A stretch of DNA of 64,000 nucleotides from an uncultured Massilia sp. (GCF_913773735.1 NZ_CAJYEB010000004.1:1-64000), one strand, 5' to 3'. Counted from the stretch's first letter, positions 34,001 through 41,760 are shown. Program-made: numbers and translations. Notes: generated by a model from the letters alone, not told the origin.

Positions 34001-36868
34001 ATCGTGCTGCTGCAGGTGCGCGACTCGTCCAACGTCGACCTGGCGCGCCAGCTGGTGCAGGCGCACGCCTACTGGCGCCTGAAGGGGCTGGTGGTCGACC
34101 TGGTGATCTGGTGCGAGGACGCCAGCGGCTACCGCCAGGCGCTGCACGACCAGATCATGAGCCTGATCGCTTCCGGCAGCGATGCCCAGTCGATCGACCG
34201 TCCGGGCGGCGTGTTCGTGCGCCTGCTCGACCAGATCTCGAACGAGGACCGGGTGCTGATGCAGTCGGTCGCGCGCGTGGTGCTGTCCGACGAGCGCGGC
34301 AGCCTGGCCGACCAGCTGCGCCGCGCCGGCCTGCCGCGGCCCGGCCTGCCGGCCCTGCCGCCGGTGCTGGCGGCGCCCGTCCCGGCGGCGGCGGCGCCGC
34401 TGCCGGCCGCGCTGGCGCTGCCCGAACTGGTGCTGGACAACGGCATCGGCGGCTTCAGCCGCGACGGCCGCGAATACCTGGTGCGCACCGGTCCGGGCCT
34501 GCACACGCCGGCGCCGTGGGTCAACGTGCTGGCCAGCCCGATGTTCGGCAGCGTGGTCTCGGAAAGCGGCCAGGCCTACAGCTGGAACCAGAACGCCCAT
34601 GAATTCCGCCTGACGCCGTGGGAAAACGATCCCGTGCTGGACCGCGGCGGCGAAGCCTTCTACCTGCGCGACGAGCACACCGGCGTGTTCTGGTCGCCCA
34701 CGGCGTTGCCGGCGCCGTCCGGCGCCCACTACCTGGCGCGCCACGGCTTCGGCTACAGCGCCTTCGAGCACAGCGCGCACGGCATCCGCAGCGAGCTGCT
34801 GACCTACGTGGCGCTGGATGCGCCGCTGAAGTACGTGGTCATCAAGCTGCGCAACGAGGGACCGGTCGCGCGCCGCCTGTCCGTCACCGGCTACGTCGAG
34901 TGGGTGCTGGGCGACCTGCGCGGCAAGTCGGCGATGCACGTGGTGACCGAGCAGGATCCGGTCAGCGGCGCGCTGTTCGCGCGCAATGCCTACAACACTG
35001 ACTTCTCGGGCCGCGTGGCGTTCTTCCACCTGGACGCCGAGCACGTGTCGTACACCTGCGACCGCGCCGAATTCATCGGCCGCAACCGCAGCCTGGCCAA
35101 TCCGGCGGCGCTCGAGCGCGCCGGCCTGTCGGGCCGCACCGGCGCGGCGCTCGACCCGTGCGCCGCGCTGCAGGCCATCGTCGACCTGCAGCCGGGCGAG
35201 GAACACGAACTGGTGTTCATGCTGGGCGTGGGCGGCCGGCGCAACCTGGACGCTTCCGGCATGGTCCAGCGCCACAGCGGCGGCGCCGTCGCCGCGGCCG
35301 ACCTGGCCAAGGTGCGCGAGTACTGGGAAGAGACGCTCGGCGCGGTGCGCATCGAGACGCCGGAACCGTCGCTCGACGCACTGGCCAACGGCTGGCTGAT
35401 GTACCAGACCATCGCCTGCCGCATGTGGGCGCGCAGCGGCTTCTACCAGTCGGGCGGCGCCTACGGCTTCCGCGACCAGCTGCAGGACGCGATGGCGACC
35501 GTGCACGCGCGGCCGGAACTGCTGCGCGACCACATCCTGCTGTTCGCCGGCCACCAGTTCGTCGAGGGCGACGTCCAGCACTGGTGGCATCCGCCCACCG
35601 GGCGCGGCGTGCGCACGCATTGCTCGGACGACTACCTGTGGCTGCCGCTGGCCGTGCACCGCTACGTCACCGTGACCGGCGACGCGACGCTGCTGGACGA
35701 GGTCGCGCCCTTCATCGAGGGCCGTCCGCTCAAGCAGGAAGAGGAGTCCTGGTACGACCTGCCGGCCCAGTCGCGCGAGCAGGCCAGCATCTACGAGCAC
35801 TGCGTGCGCGCGATCCGGCGCGCGCTGGCGTTCGGCCAGCACGGCCTGCCGCTGATCGGCACCTGCGACTGGAACGACGGCATGGACCGGGTCGGCAACG
35901 AGGGCCGCGGCGAGAGCGTCTGGCTGGGCTTCTTCCTGGTCGAGGTATTGCAGCGCTTCGCCGAACTGGCCGAGCGCCGCGCCGACTACGGCTTCGCCAC
36001 CACCTGCCGCAGCGCGGCCCAGGTGCTGTCGCACAACATCGAGGAGAACGCCTGGGACGGCAAGTGGTATCGCCGCGCCTACTTCGACGACGGCACGCCG
36101 CTCGGCTCGCAGCAGAACGACGAGTGCCGCATCGACTCGATCTCGCAGAGCTGGAGCGTGCTGTCCGGCGCGGCCGACCCGCAGCGCGCGCACGCCGCGA
36201 TGCTCGAAGTCGACGCCCACCTGGTGCGGCGCGACGCGGGCCTGATCCAGCTGCTCGATCCGCCGTTCGACAAGGGCAAGCTCAATCCCGGCTACATCCG
36301 CGGCTATGCGCCGGGCGTGCGCGAGAACGGCGGCCAGTACACGCATGCGGCGATCTGGACCGCGATGGCCTTCGCGCGCCTGGGCGACACCGCGCGCGCC
36401 TGGGAGCTGGCGCGGATGATCAATCCGGCCAACCATTCCGCCAGCGCGCAGGCCTGCGCCGTGTACAAGGCCGAGCCCTACGTGATGACCGCCGACGTGT
36501 ACGCGGTGGCGCCGCATGTGGGCCGCGGCGGCTGGAGCTGGTACACCGGTTCGGCGGGCTGGATGTACCGCCTGATCCTCGAATCGCTGCTGGGCGTCGA
36601 GCGCAGCGCCGACCGCCTGGCGCTGGCGCCGCAGCTGCCGCCGGAGTGGGACGGTTTCCGCCTGCACTACCGCTTCGGCGCGACGCCCTACACCATCGAC
36701 GTGCGGCGCGGCGACGCGACCGTGCTGACGGTGGACGGCGTCGTGCAGGAAGAGGGCGCGATCGCGCTGGTCGACGACGGCCTGCCGCATGCGGTGACGC
36801 TGAGCGTGGGGCCGGCCGGCGCCGCGAACGCGCGGCGGGTCGGGGACGGCGAACTGGGAGATGGATAG
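28100..36868 (+). CDS. ndvB: Cyclic beta-1,2-glucan synthase
   Basis: This very large inner-membrane enzyme makes cyclic beta-1,2-glucans from UDP-glucose, used for osmotic adaptation and surface biology. The product is about 2,922 residues, normal for NdvB/ChvB. An N-terminal region is followed by membrane segments (about 423-487). A family-84 glycosyltransferase core has DAD in ITLDADTQLP (near 641) and the RRHRWIRGDWQ motif (near 787), then more membrane helices (about 834-890 and 967-1003). The C-terminal half holds two beta-sandwich repeats and a GH94 phosphorylase-like domain with CDWNDGMDRVG (near 2589) and GRGGWSWYTGSAGW, thought to control ring size. The TTG at 28100 is chosen because GAGG lies six bases before it; an ATG at 28154 is the alternative. 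Confidence 0.93.
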   Translation: MKQEKDLQPAAPGAGQPAMSAPTLANDDAPLRAEVFSAAQMAVHGRRLAARHQIAASPGSAGLLDRLADNAAVIAAACTGLTRAANAGVRLAPAAEWLLDNYYLVEEQVRIAQHHLPKDYSRELPRLADPDAGGVPRVYQLALEVIAHGDGHLEPESLARFVAAYQEGAPLALGELWAIPIMLRLALIENLRRIAARQSDNRAQREQANRWADRMAEKADERPGDLILLVADMAREVEPMGSGFVAELTRRLQGRNGPLTQALQWIATRLADEGRTIEQAVQADIGQQAADQVSVANSIGSLRLLDVTDWREFVETMSTVEHALRGDPAGVYGRMDFTTRDHYRHVVERLARASGRAEIEVAAEAVALAADGLAAAEQGGKADPRLRHVGYWLTGKGLPQLEQRLNMRPGFGAALRRTGRARPLLSYLGAIGAFTALFTGAIVVHAAQAGGAHWLLVVIAVLGAVGASQLALALVNLLATRLVLPAPLPRMDFSAGIPGDARTVVVVPSLLYSRANVAALCEALEVRYLANRDPNLRFCLLTDLADAPQQEMYGDAELVEQARAAIAALNEKYGSAAGMPFLLLHRPRTWNESEQAWIGRERKRGKLEDLNAFLRGGARERFAVVEGDTDALVETRYVITLDADTQLPRDAARQFVATMAHPLNHPVLSADGSHVVDGYGLLQPRVTTSLPLENASRYERLCSGEPGIDPYTRTVSDVYQDLFGEGSFTGKGIYDLDAFERVLGDRLPDNRVLSHDLLEGCYIRSGLLSDAQVVEAYPPRYSDDVSRRHRWIRGDWQLAGWLRNKVPLPGGKRGPNPLAPLARWKLFDNLRRSLVAPALTVLLLACWALLPAPAFWSAAILSVFFLPFFLGALIGLADKAHDIPLRQHLLNWAQGARIGLGHAVLNMAFLPHEAWYTLDAIARTAWRMLVSRRRLLEWRASSLSRSSTDMESNWRNMWFAPAFAVGSAMLLTFVNPPALFAAAPLLLLWFLSPVLAWWVSLPLERPAHQLRDEQRTFLHTVARRTWAFFEDHVVAEENWLPPDNMQEHPSPVIAHRTSPTNIGLALLANFTAWDFGYVAGGELLQRTRATLGTMGRMERHRGHFYNWYDTQTLAPLLPMYVSAVDSGNLAGHLLTLAAGLEQLADRPVASRRVLDGIRDALRVAEEHAAGMADAPGVPDVRAALAALWDRLTPEQCRNADTLPGLAECLGGLARATAELHAALAPEIDPVLRAWTGKLAAQAAAAHADLLAMAPWMRAVHQFVIDSTLTRIPTLRELAAFDMRAPGEDLDDDERARQQQLARLVAEGRANARARLDEIALLARQAREFGVMDFGFLYNADIDLMAIGYNVSERRLDGNSYDLLASEARLGSFVAIAQGQFPQEHWFALGRQLCLVGGQQLLLSWSGSMFEYLMPLLVMPTYRDTLLDQTYHGIIHAQIDYARRRNIPWGISESGYNTVDAAMNYQYRAFGVPGTGLKRGLGGDLVIAPYASMMGLMVEPELACENLERMAKLGFTGNYGFYEAVDYTASRLPRGQDHAIVRSFMVHHQGMGFLALSYLLHDRPMQRRFEGDPQFQATLLLLQERVPKSGAFESASAEAEAMRTPAPEATMPTRIVVQPDGAPPEVQLLSNGRYHVMVTGSGSGYSRWKDLSVTRWREDATVDDWGQFCYVRDLDDGRLWSTAWQPTLDRPEHYEVSFSEGRAEFRRRDHGIELHTEIVVSPEDDIELRRTRIANKSPVRRTIEVTSYTEVVMAAAAADASHPAFSKLFVQTEILQDRGAILATRRPRTKDEQSPYLLNLMTAYRANGDSPLAAPEFETSRSQFLGRGGRIALPQVLAPDNRAPLEGQHGSVLDPVAAIRRTFVLEPDEEVVFDVVLGAAETREQALHLVDKYQDRHLADRVFELAWTHSQVVLRQLNASETDAQLYGRLAGSVIYPHAGLRADPAVIARNGRGQSGLWAYAISGDFPIVLLQVRDSSNVDLARQLVQAHAYWRLKGLVVDLVIWCEDASGYRQALHDQIMSLIASGSDAQSIDRPGGVFVRLLDQISNEDRVLMQSVARVVLSDERGSLADQLRRAGLPRPGLPALPPVLAAPVPAAAAPLPAALALPELVLDNGIGGFSRDGREYLVRTGPGLHTPAPWVNVLASPMFGSVVSESGQAYSWNQNAHEFRLTPWENDPVLDRGGEAFYLRDEHTGVFWSPTALPAPSGAHYLARHGFGYSAFEHSAHGIRSELLTYVALDAPLKYVVIKLRNEGPVARRLSVTGYVEWVLGDLRGKSAMHVVTEQDPVSGALFARNAYNTDFSGRVAFFHLDAEHVSYTCDRAEFIGRNRSLANPAALERAGLSGRTGAALDPCAALQAIVDLQPGEEHELVFMLGVGGRRNLDASGMVQRHSGGAVAAADLAKVREYWEETLGAVRIETPEPSLDALANGWLMYQTIACRMWARSGFYQSGGAYGFRDQLQDAMATVHARPELLRDHILLFAGHQFVEGDVQHWWHPPTGRGVRTHCSDDYLWLPLAVHRYVTVTGDATLLDEVAPFIEGRPLKQEEESWYDLPAQSREQASIYEHCVRAIRRALAFGQHGLPLIGTCDWNDGMDRVGNEGRGESVWLGFFLVEVLQRFAELAERRADYGFATTCRSAAQVLSHNIEENAWDGKWYRRAYFDDGTPLGSQQNDECRIDSISQSWSVLSGAADPQRAHAAMLEVDAHLVRRDAGLIQLLDPPFDKGKLNPGYIRGYAPGVRENGGQYTHAAIWTAMAFARLGDTARAWELARMINPANHSASAQACAVYKAEPYVMTADVYAVAPHVGRGGWSWYTGSAGWMYRLILESLLGVERSADRLALAPQLPPEWDGFRLHYRFGATPYTIDVRRGDATVLTVDGVVQEEGAIALVDDGLPHAVTLSVGPAGAANARRVGDGELGDG

Positions 36869-36874
36869 CGCCGC

Positions 36875-36957
36875 GTCGTCCCGGCGCAGGCCGGGACCCG
36901 ATGTGCTGGCAGCCGACGCGCCTGCACGATCGGAACCCCGGCCTGCGCCGGGGTAGC
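36875..36957. repeat. Paired inverted REP-like element (copy C)
   Basis: The left unit begins GTCGTCCCGGCGCAGGCC at 36875 and ends ACCCGA at 36901; the right unit, 36932-36957, contains ACCCCGGCCTGCGCCGGGG. The pair starts seven bases after the glucan synthase stop codon and could stabilise or end that transcript. The remaining 100 bases before the next gene are strongly AT-rich and probably hold its promoter. Confidence 0.75.
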
Positions 36958-37036
36958 GTTCGATACTATTTTTATATTTATCAATCGAATAACAATTAGT
37001 TAATCGGGGTATGAGCCACGAATCAATGTGGCAATC

Positions 37037-37059
37037 GATGCAATTGCAAAAATTGCATC
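37037..37059 (+). promoter_or_regulatory. Hairpin abutting a start codon
   Basis: A perfect inverted repeat, GATGCAATT (37037-37045) and AATTGCATC (37051-37059) around GCAAA, ends at the base before the ATG at 37060. No Shine-Dalgarno sequence lies in the preceding bases, and a stop codon at 37012 excludes a longer frame. In mRNA the stem would occupy the ribosome-loading region. Confidence 0.6.
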
Positions 37060-38715
37060 ATGAAAACCCTGCACATTCCCCCCTTCCTGGTGCTGGCCGC
37101 GGCCGGCTTGTTCCACCCTGGCGTGGCGATTGCCGCGCAATCGGCATCCGCCCCGCTGGCGGCGGTCCGGCACGAACACCGCGAGTTCGATGCCACGCTG
37201 GCTGCCCCGTACCGCGGCGACGGCCGCGGCCAGCCGGAGGCGCGCACGTTCACCCTGTCCTTCGACTACCCCGGCCTGGAACGGCCGGCCGCCGTCGCCT
37301 GGCGCCTCGAGCTGCTGGCGCCGTCCGGGCGCCGCGTCCTGCAGTGGCGGGGCAGCGCGGCGCTCGCGGGCGAGCCGGTCGAGGTGGCGGTGCGCTGGCG
37401 GGGCCTGCTGGGTGGCGCCCGGCCGGCGCCCGGCATCTACCGCGTGCGCCTGCGCGCGCAGGTCGGCGGCGAGGCGCTCGCGCAGTCCTGGGACATCGCC
37501 GTCGGGCGCCTCGCCGCGCCGCGCATGCCGGCATTCGCCCCGCTGCCGACGCGCCGCGCGCCGCTGGCGGCCGCGCCGGCGCCGGACGGCCTGCCGTACA
37601 CGGTCTACTACGGCAACCTGCACAGCCAGACCAGCCACAGCGACGGCGGCGCGCCGGTCGACGATTGCAAGGGCGCCCAGGCGCCGCAGAGCGCCCCGTA
37701 CGGCCCCGACGCCGCCTGGCCGTACGCGCGCGGGCACGGGCTGGACATGCTGATGGTCTCGGAACACAACCACATGTACGACGGCTCGGAAGGCACGAAC
37801 CCGGATGCCGACCCGGCCGCCGCCAGGTCGCTGTACCGCACGGGCCTGGACAGCGCGCGCGTCTTCAGCGCCACCCATCCGGACTTCCTGGCGCTGTACG
37901 GCCTCGAATGGGGCGTGATCAACAACGGCGGCCACCTGAACATCTTCAACGCCGACGAGCTGCTGGGCTGGGAAAGGACGGCGCACGGCGCGCTGCTGGC
38001 CGACACCGAGACCGCGCGCGGCGACTACCGCGCGCTGTACGCGCTGATGCGGGCGCGCGGCTGGATCGGCCAGTTCAACCATCCGGCCGTGGCCGGCCAG
38101 TTCGCGGTGGACGGCAGGCCGCTGGCCTACACGGCGGACGGCGACGCGGCGATGGTCCTGTGCGAGGTGCTCAACAGCTCGGCCTTCTCGACCCGCGAGG
38201 ACGAAGGCGAGACGCGCCGCAGCAGCTTCGAGGCGGCCTGCAACACGCTGCTGGAAGCGGGCTACCACGTGGCGTTCAGCAGCAACCAGGACAACCACTG
38301 CGCCAACTGGGGCGCGTCCGCGGCCAACCGCACGGCGGTGCTGGTGCCGAACGGCGTGCCGCTCACGCGCGCCAGCTTCGTCGAGGCGCTGCGCGCGCGC
38401 CGGGTGTTCGCCACGATGGACAAGGACGCGCAACTGGTGCTGCGCGCCAACGACCGCCTGATGGGCGAGCGCTTCGAGAACAGCGGCCCCTTGCGCCTGC
38501 GCGTGCATTTCGCCGGCGGCGCCGGACGGCAGGCGGCGTCGGTGGCACTCATGGAGGGCGTCCCGGGCCGCAACGGCGCAGTGGGGCGCCTGTCCGACCG
38601 CGCCGACGTCGAGGTCGTGCCGGCGCCCGGCCCGCATTTCTATTATGCGAAGGTGACCCAGGACGACGGCCGCATCCTGTGGTCGGCGCCGGTGTGGGTC
38701 GACCAGCTGCCGTAG
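37060..38715 (+). CDS. Secreted PHP-domain (DUF3604-like) metal-dependent hydrolase
   Basis: This 551-residue protein has a signal peptide (about 1-26, ending AIAAQ), an N-terminal beta-rich region (about 40-150) and a PHP-type metal domain. The metal motifs are NLHSQTSHSDG (near 187-197) and SEHNHMYDG (near 234-242), followed by LEWGVINNGGHLNIF, FNHPAV and SSNQDNHCANW, which supply further His and Asp ligands. PHP domains hydrolyse phosphoesters using two or three metal ions. Secreted members have no known substrate. No ribosome site is visible; a perfect hairpin lies directly before the ATG. Confidence 0.8.
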   Translation: MKTLHIPPFLVLAAAGLFHPGVAIAAQSASAPLAAVRHEHREFDATLAAPYRGDGRGQPEARTFTLSFDYPGLERPAAVAWRLELLAPSGRRVLQWRGSAALAGEPVEVAVRWRGLLGGARPAPGIYRVRLRAQVGGEALAQSWDIAVGRLAAPRMPAFAPLPTRRAPLAAAPAPDGLPYTVYYGNLHSQTSHSDGGAPVDDCKGAQAPQSAPYGPDAAWPYARGHGLDMLMVSEHNHMYDGSEGTNPDADPAAARSLYRTGLDSARVFSATHPDFLALYGLEWGVINNGGHLNIFNADELLGWERTAHGALLADTETARGDYRALYALMRARGWIGQFNHPAVAGQFAVDGRPLAYTADGDAAMVLCEVLNSSAFSTREDEGETRRSSFEAACNTLLEAGYHVAFSSNQDNHCANWGASAANRTAVLVPNGVPLTRASFVEALRARRVFATMDKDAQLVLRANDRLMGERFENSGPLRLRVHFAGGAGRQAASVALMEGVPGRNGAVGRLSDRADVEVVPAPGPHFYYAKVTQDDGRILWSAPVWVDQLP

Positions 38716-38806
38716 GCCGCTTAGACCGGGGAGGACGAAAATGCTATCCTGCTCGCGCCCACGGCCCGCCGTGCCGCCCTGACGACCCATACCGAGGAAA
38801 CCGAGA

Positions 38807-40456
38807 GTGCAATCCCTGAACCGTATCGCCGCAGCCCTGCTGCTCGCCTTTTCCGGCGCCGCCCTGGCGCAGACCGCCCCCGCGCCGGCGGCGCCGCTTG
38901 CGCCATCCGCCACCGCGCCCGCCTTGCCCGCCGCCGACACCGCCGCCATCGGCGCCTGGCTCGACCAGGACGTCGAACGGACCATGAAGCTGTTCGACGT
39001 GCCCGGCATCGCGATCGCCATCGTCAAGGACGGCAAGGTGCTGGCGACGCGCGGCTACGGCGTGCGCAAGCTGGGCGCGCCGGACAAGGTCGACGCCAGG
39101 ACGCTGTTCGAGGTGGCGTCGAACTCCAAGGCCTTCACCGCCGCCGCGCTGGCGATGCTGGTCGACGAGGGCAAGCTGGCCTGGGACGACCCGGTCACCA
39201 AGCACCTGCCGGACTTCCAGATGTACGACGCCTACGTCACCCACGAGATGACGGTGCGCGACCTGCTGGTCCACCGCAGCGGCCTGGGCCTGGGCGCCGG
39301 CGACCTGCTGTGGTGGCCGACCACGAATTTCTCGACCGACGAGATCATCCACAAGCTGCGCTTCATCGCGCCGAGCACGAGCTTTCGCAGCAGCTATGCC
39401 TACGACAACCTGTTGTACATCGTGGCCGGCAAGATCATCGCGGCGAAGTCCGGCAAGACCTGGGGCGAGACGATCCGCGAGCGCATCCTGGTCCCGGCCG
39501 GCATGACGACCACGACCACCAGCCTGGCGGACAATGCCGGCAACCCGGACGTCGCCAATGCCCACAGCAAGATCGACGGCAGGATCGCGGCGGTGAAGGC
39601 GATGCCGGTGCCGAACGCGGTGGGCGCGGTCGGCATCAACACGAACGCCGAGGACATCGCGCGCTGGATGAACGTGCTGCTGGCGCAGGGCAGCCTGGGC
39701 AAGGGCGCGGACGGCAAGGAGCGGCGCCTGTACAGCGCGAAGCAGGCGCGCGAGATGTGGACGGCGCAGACGCCGATGCGCATCTCGGAGCCGAACCCGA
39801 AGCTGGCCGGCACGCGCGCGAACTTCGCGGCCTACGGCCTCGGCTTCCAGCTGCGCGACTGGCAGGGCAAGCTGCTGGCCCTGCACAGCGGCGCGCTGCA
39901 GGGCTTCTATTCGAAGGTGGTGCTGGTGCCGGAAGCGAAGCTGGGCGTCGCCATCCTGACCAACGCCGAAAGCGGCGGCTCGCTCAACGCCCTGCAGTAC
40001 CAGCTGGTCGACCGGCTGCTCAACCCGGGCGCGCAGCCCGACTGGATCGGCGCCGTCAAGGCTGTCGACGACGAGATGCATGCGAAGGAGCAGGCGCGCC
40101 TGGCCAAGGCCGACGGCGCCAAGGCGGCGGCATCGCAGCCCTCGCTGGCGCGCAGCGCCTACGACGGCGACTACCAGGATCCGTGGTACGGCATCGCGAC
40201 GATCCGGCACGTGGGGGGCAAGCAGGTGTTCAGCTTCTCGCGCACGCCCGACCTGACCGGGGAGATGGTGCACTTCCAGCACGACACCTTCATCGTGCGC
40301 TGGAAGGAGCGCAACTTCAACGCCGACGCCTACGTGACCTTCGCGCTGAATCCGGACGGCAGCATCGAGCGCATGAAGATGCAGCCGATCTCCACCGAGA
40401 CCGACTTCAGCTACGACTTCCAGGACCTGAACTTCACGCCGGTGAAGAAGAAGTAA
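38807..40456 (+). CDS. Beta-lactamase-family serine hydrolase with C-terminal DUF3471-like domain
   Basis: This 549-residue exported protein has a signal peptide (about 1-21, ending GAALAQ) and a class C beta-lactamase-like fold. The nucleophile motif is SNSK (Ser105, Lys108), the second motif is Tyr199-Asp200-Asn201, and LHSGALQG replaces the KTG box. The C-terminal 130 residues resemble the DUF3471 beta-barrel found in D-aminopeptidase and esterase members. These enzymes usually act on D-amino-acid peptides or esters, and antibiotic hydrolysis should not be assumed. It starts with a GTG preceded by GAGG. A REP-like pair follows the stop codon. Confidence 0.88.
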   Translation: MQSLNRIAAALLLAFSGAALAQTAPAPAAPLAPSATAPALPAADTAAIGAWLDQDVERTMKLFDVPGIAIAIVKDGKVLATRGYGVRKLGAPDKVDARTLFEVASNSKAFTAAALAMLVDEGKLAWDDPVTKHLPDFQMYDAYVTHEMTVRDLLVHRSGLGLGAGDLLWWPTTNFSTDEIIHKLRFIAPSTSFRSSYAYDNLLYIVAGKIIAAKSGKTWGETIRERILVPAGMTTTTTSLADNAGNPDVANAHSKIDGRIAAVKAMPVPNAVGAVGINTNAEDIARWMNVLLAQGSLGKGADGKERRLYSAKQAREMWTAQTPMRISEPNPKLAGTRANFAAYGLGFQLRDWQGKLLALHSGALQGFYSKVVLVPEAKLGVAILTNAESGGSLNALQYQLVDRLLNPGAQPDWIGAVKAVDDEMHAKEQARLAKADGAKAAASQPSLARSAYDGDYQDPWYGIATIRHVGGKQVFSFSRTPDLTGEMVHFQHDTFIVRWKERNFNADAYVTFALNPDGSIERMKMQPISTETDFSYDFQDLNFTPVKKK

Positions 40457-40478
40457 AACGTCCGGCACGTCGCAGGCC

Positions 40479-40562
40479 GTCGTCCCGGCGCAGGCCGGGA
40501 CCCAATTTCGTGGCGCAACCGCAGCGCATGCAAGATTGGACCCCGGCCTGCGCCGGGGCGAC
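40479..40562. repeat. Paired inverted REP-like element (copy D)
   Basis: The left unit, 40479-40505, is GTCGTCCCGGCGCAGGCC running to GGGACCCAA; the right unit, 40536-40562, is TTGGACCCCGGCCTGCGCC running to GGGGCGAC. It lies between two convergent genes. Its left unit shares a 25-base identical stretch with the left unit of copy C. Confidence 0.8.
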
Positions 40563-40578
40563 GTGCCGGCGCCGGCGC

Positions 40579-41490
40579 TCAGATCGGCGGCACCGGGTTG
40601 AAGCCGGAAATGGCCCGGTACTTGCCGCTGCCGTAGCGCAGCACCTGGCGCTGGTCGATCGCGACCGGCGGCGACAGCCGCGTTTCCGAGCGGCTGATCG
40701 CGCCCTGGTAGTGGATGCTCAGGTCGCCCGGGTGCGCGCCGCCCGGCTCGATCGTCCAGGTGCTGTCGATCGCGTAGCAATCGTGTTCGGCGCCGCCCAC
40801 CGCCTCGGCGCGCGCGCCCGGTTCCGCGTCGCGCGACCGCACCAGCGGCTGCAGGCGATGCGCGCAATCGCCGGCGCCCGCCATGTTGGTGCCGGACAGC
40901 GCCAGTTCCACCGCCGGCTCGCGCCGGATGCCGCCCTTGTCCACTTCGTACAGCGCCAGCCAGGTGCCGCAATAGCCCTGCCAGCAACCGCCGTATTCCA
41001 CGCCCAGGCCCTGGCGCCGTTCCGACAGCGCGACCGCGTGCAGCGTCGCCGTGCCGGCGAAGCCGCGCCAGGCGAAGATGCCCTGGCGGCTGCTGACGCG
41101 CCAGCCGCCCCTGGCGCGCTCGAACTGGTAGGCCGCCAGCGCCATCGGCGTCTGGGGCGTAGCGGCGGGACGGCCGTCGTCGGCCGCCGGCACCAGGCCG
41201 GCGATCAGGGTCAGGCGCTCGCCGTCGCCGCGCAGCACCAGCTTCGGCGCGACCACGACGCGCGCCGCGCCGCTGGCCCAGCCGCCCGCGCCGTTGGCGC
41301 CACCGCCGCCGGGCGGCACCTGCACGGTGTGCACGCGGCCGCCGGCGCTATCGCTCCAGCCGGGGAAGACCAGCGCCGCCAGCTGGCCCGGTGCCGGCAG
41401 GGCGGGTTCGGTGGCGGCGCCGGCGGCGCCCGTGCCGGTGCCGAGGAAACAGGCCAGCGCCACGGCAGCGGCGGTGCGAACGGTCTTCAT
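40579..41490 (-). CDS. Unrecognised secreted protein
   Basis: I do not recognise this 303-residue protein. It has a clear signal peptide (about 1-26), then a soluble region with a glycine-rich loop (VPPGGGGANGAGG), several Trp-Gly strand-like segments (GGWRVSSRQGIFAWRGFAG, YGGCWQGYCGTW) and four cysteines that could form disulfides. The C-terminal part, ending SGKYRAISGFNPVPP, is beta-rich. The ATG at 41490 is chosen because AAGGG lies five bases before it and the frame upstream lacks coding character. It is divergent from the sigma-54-controlled tldD operon but has no visible sigma-54 element of its own, so a functional link is uncertain. Confidence 0.75.
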   Translation of the reverse strand: MKTVRTAAAVALACFLGTGTGAAGAATEPALPAPGQLAALVFPGWSDSAGGRVHTVQVPPGGGGANGAGGWASGAARVVVAPKLVLRGDGERLTLIAGLVPAADDGRPAATPQTPMALAAYQFERARGGWRVSSRQGIFAWRGFAGTATLHAVALSERRQGLGVEYGGCWQGYCGTWLALYEVDKGGIRREPAVELALSGTNMAGAGDCAHRLQPLVRSRDAEPGARAEAVGGAEHDCYAIDSTWTIEPGGAHPGDLSIHYQGAISRSETRLSPPVAIDQRQVLRYGSGKYRAISGFNPVPPI

Positions 41491-41642
41491 GACAACCCTT
41501 GAACGTGAAATGTTAATTTTTGTGTTCCGAAATATACACGTTGCCCTCCCCGAAAAAATGCACGAATTGTCACCGTGGTGCATGGCGCGGTCGTGACGCA
41601 CCGGGGCGGACGGTGGCGCGCGCGGGACATGCATACGCGATG

Positions 41643-41706
41643 TGTCCGCGAAAACGCGCGCGGACACAGGCCGGACGCCTGGCGGACACGCTTGCGGACA
41701 GTCCGG
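41643..41706. promoter_or_regulatory. Enhancer-like cluster of TGTCCG/CGGACA sites upstream of tldD operon
   Basis: TGTCCG at 41643-41648 and CGGACA at 41661-41666 form a dyad; CGGACA recurs at 41683 and 41695. The last lies in GCGGACAGTCCGG (41694-41706), a 13-mer found unchanged upstream of the exporter operon at 61958-61970. The cluster ends 38 bases before the sigma-54 -24 box, a normal place for activator binding. The 414-base gap between the divergent genes also holds a second palindrome, the promoter and a structured leader. Confidence 0.65.
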
Positions 41707-41710
41707 CGCC

Positions 41711-41730
41711 CGAAGCATGTCCATGCTTCG
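41711..41730. promoter_or_regulatory. Perfect 20-bp palindrome between enhancer and promoter
   Basis: CGAAGCATGTCCATGCTTCG has perfect nine-base arms around TC. It lies 4 bases after the enhancer-like cluster and 14 bases before the -24 box. It could bind a second regulator or shape the loop between activator and polymerase. Confidence 0.5.
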
Positions 41731-41744
41731 CACGCCTACGTCGG

Positions 41745-41760
41745 TGGCATAAAGATTGCC
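41745..41760 (+). promoter_or_regulatory. Sigma-54 promoter of the tldD/moxR operon
   Basis: TGGCAT-AAAGA-TTGCC matches the -24/-12 consensus TGGCAC-N5-TTGC at all but one position, with the invariant GG and GC correctly spaced. Transcription would start near 41771, giving a leader of about 134 bases before the first tldD-like gene. Confidence 0.75.

Noticed and set aside
28085..36790. A 2,901-codon open frame on the minus strand
   Set aside because: It is antisense to the glucan synthase, is rich in Arg, Ala, His and Gln with no domain motifs, and arises because the high third-position GC of the real gene removes stops from the opposite strand.
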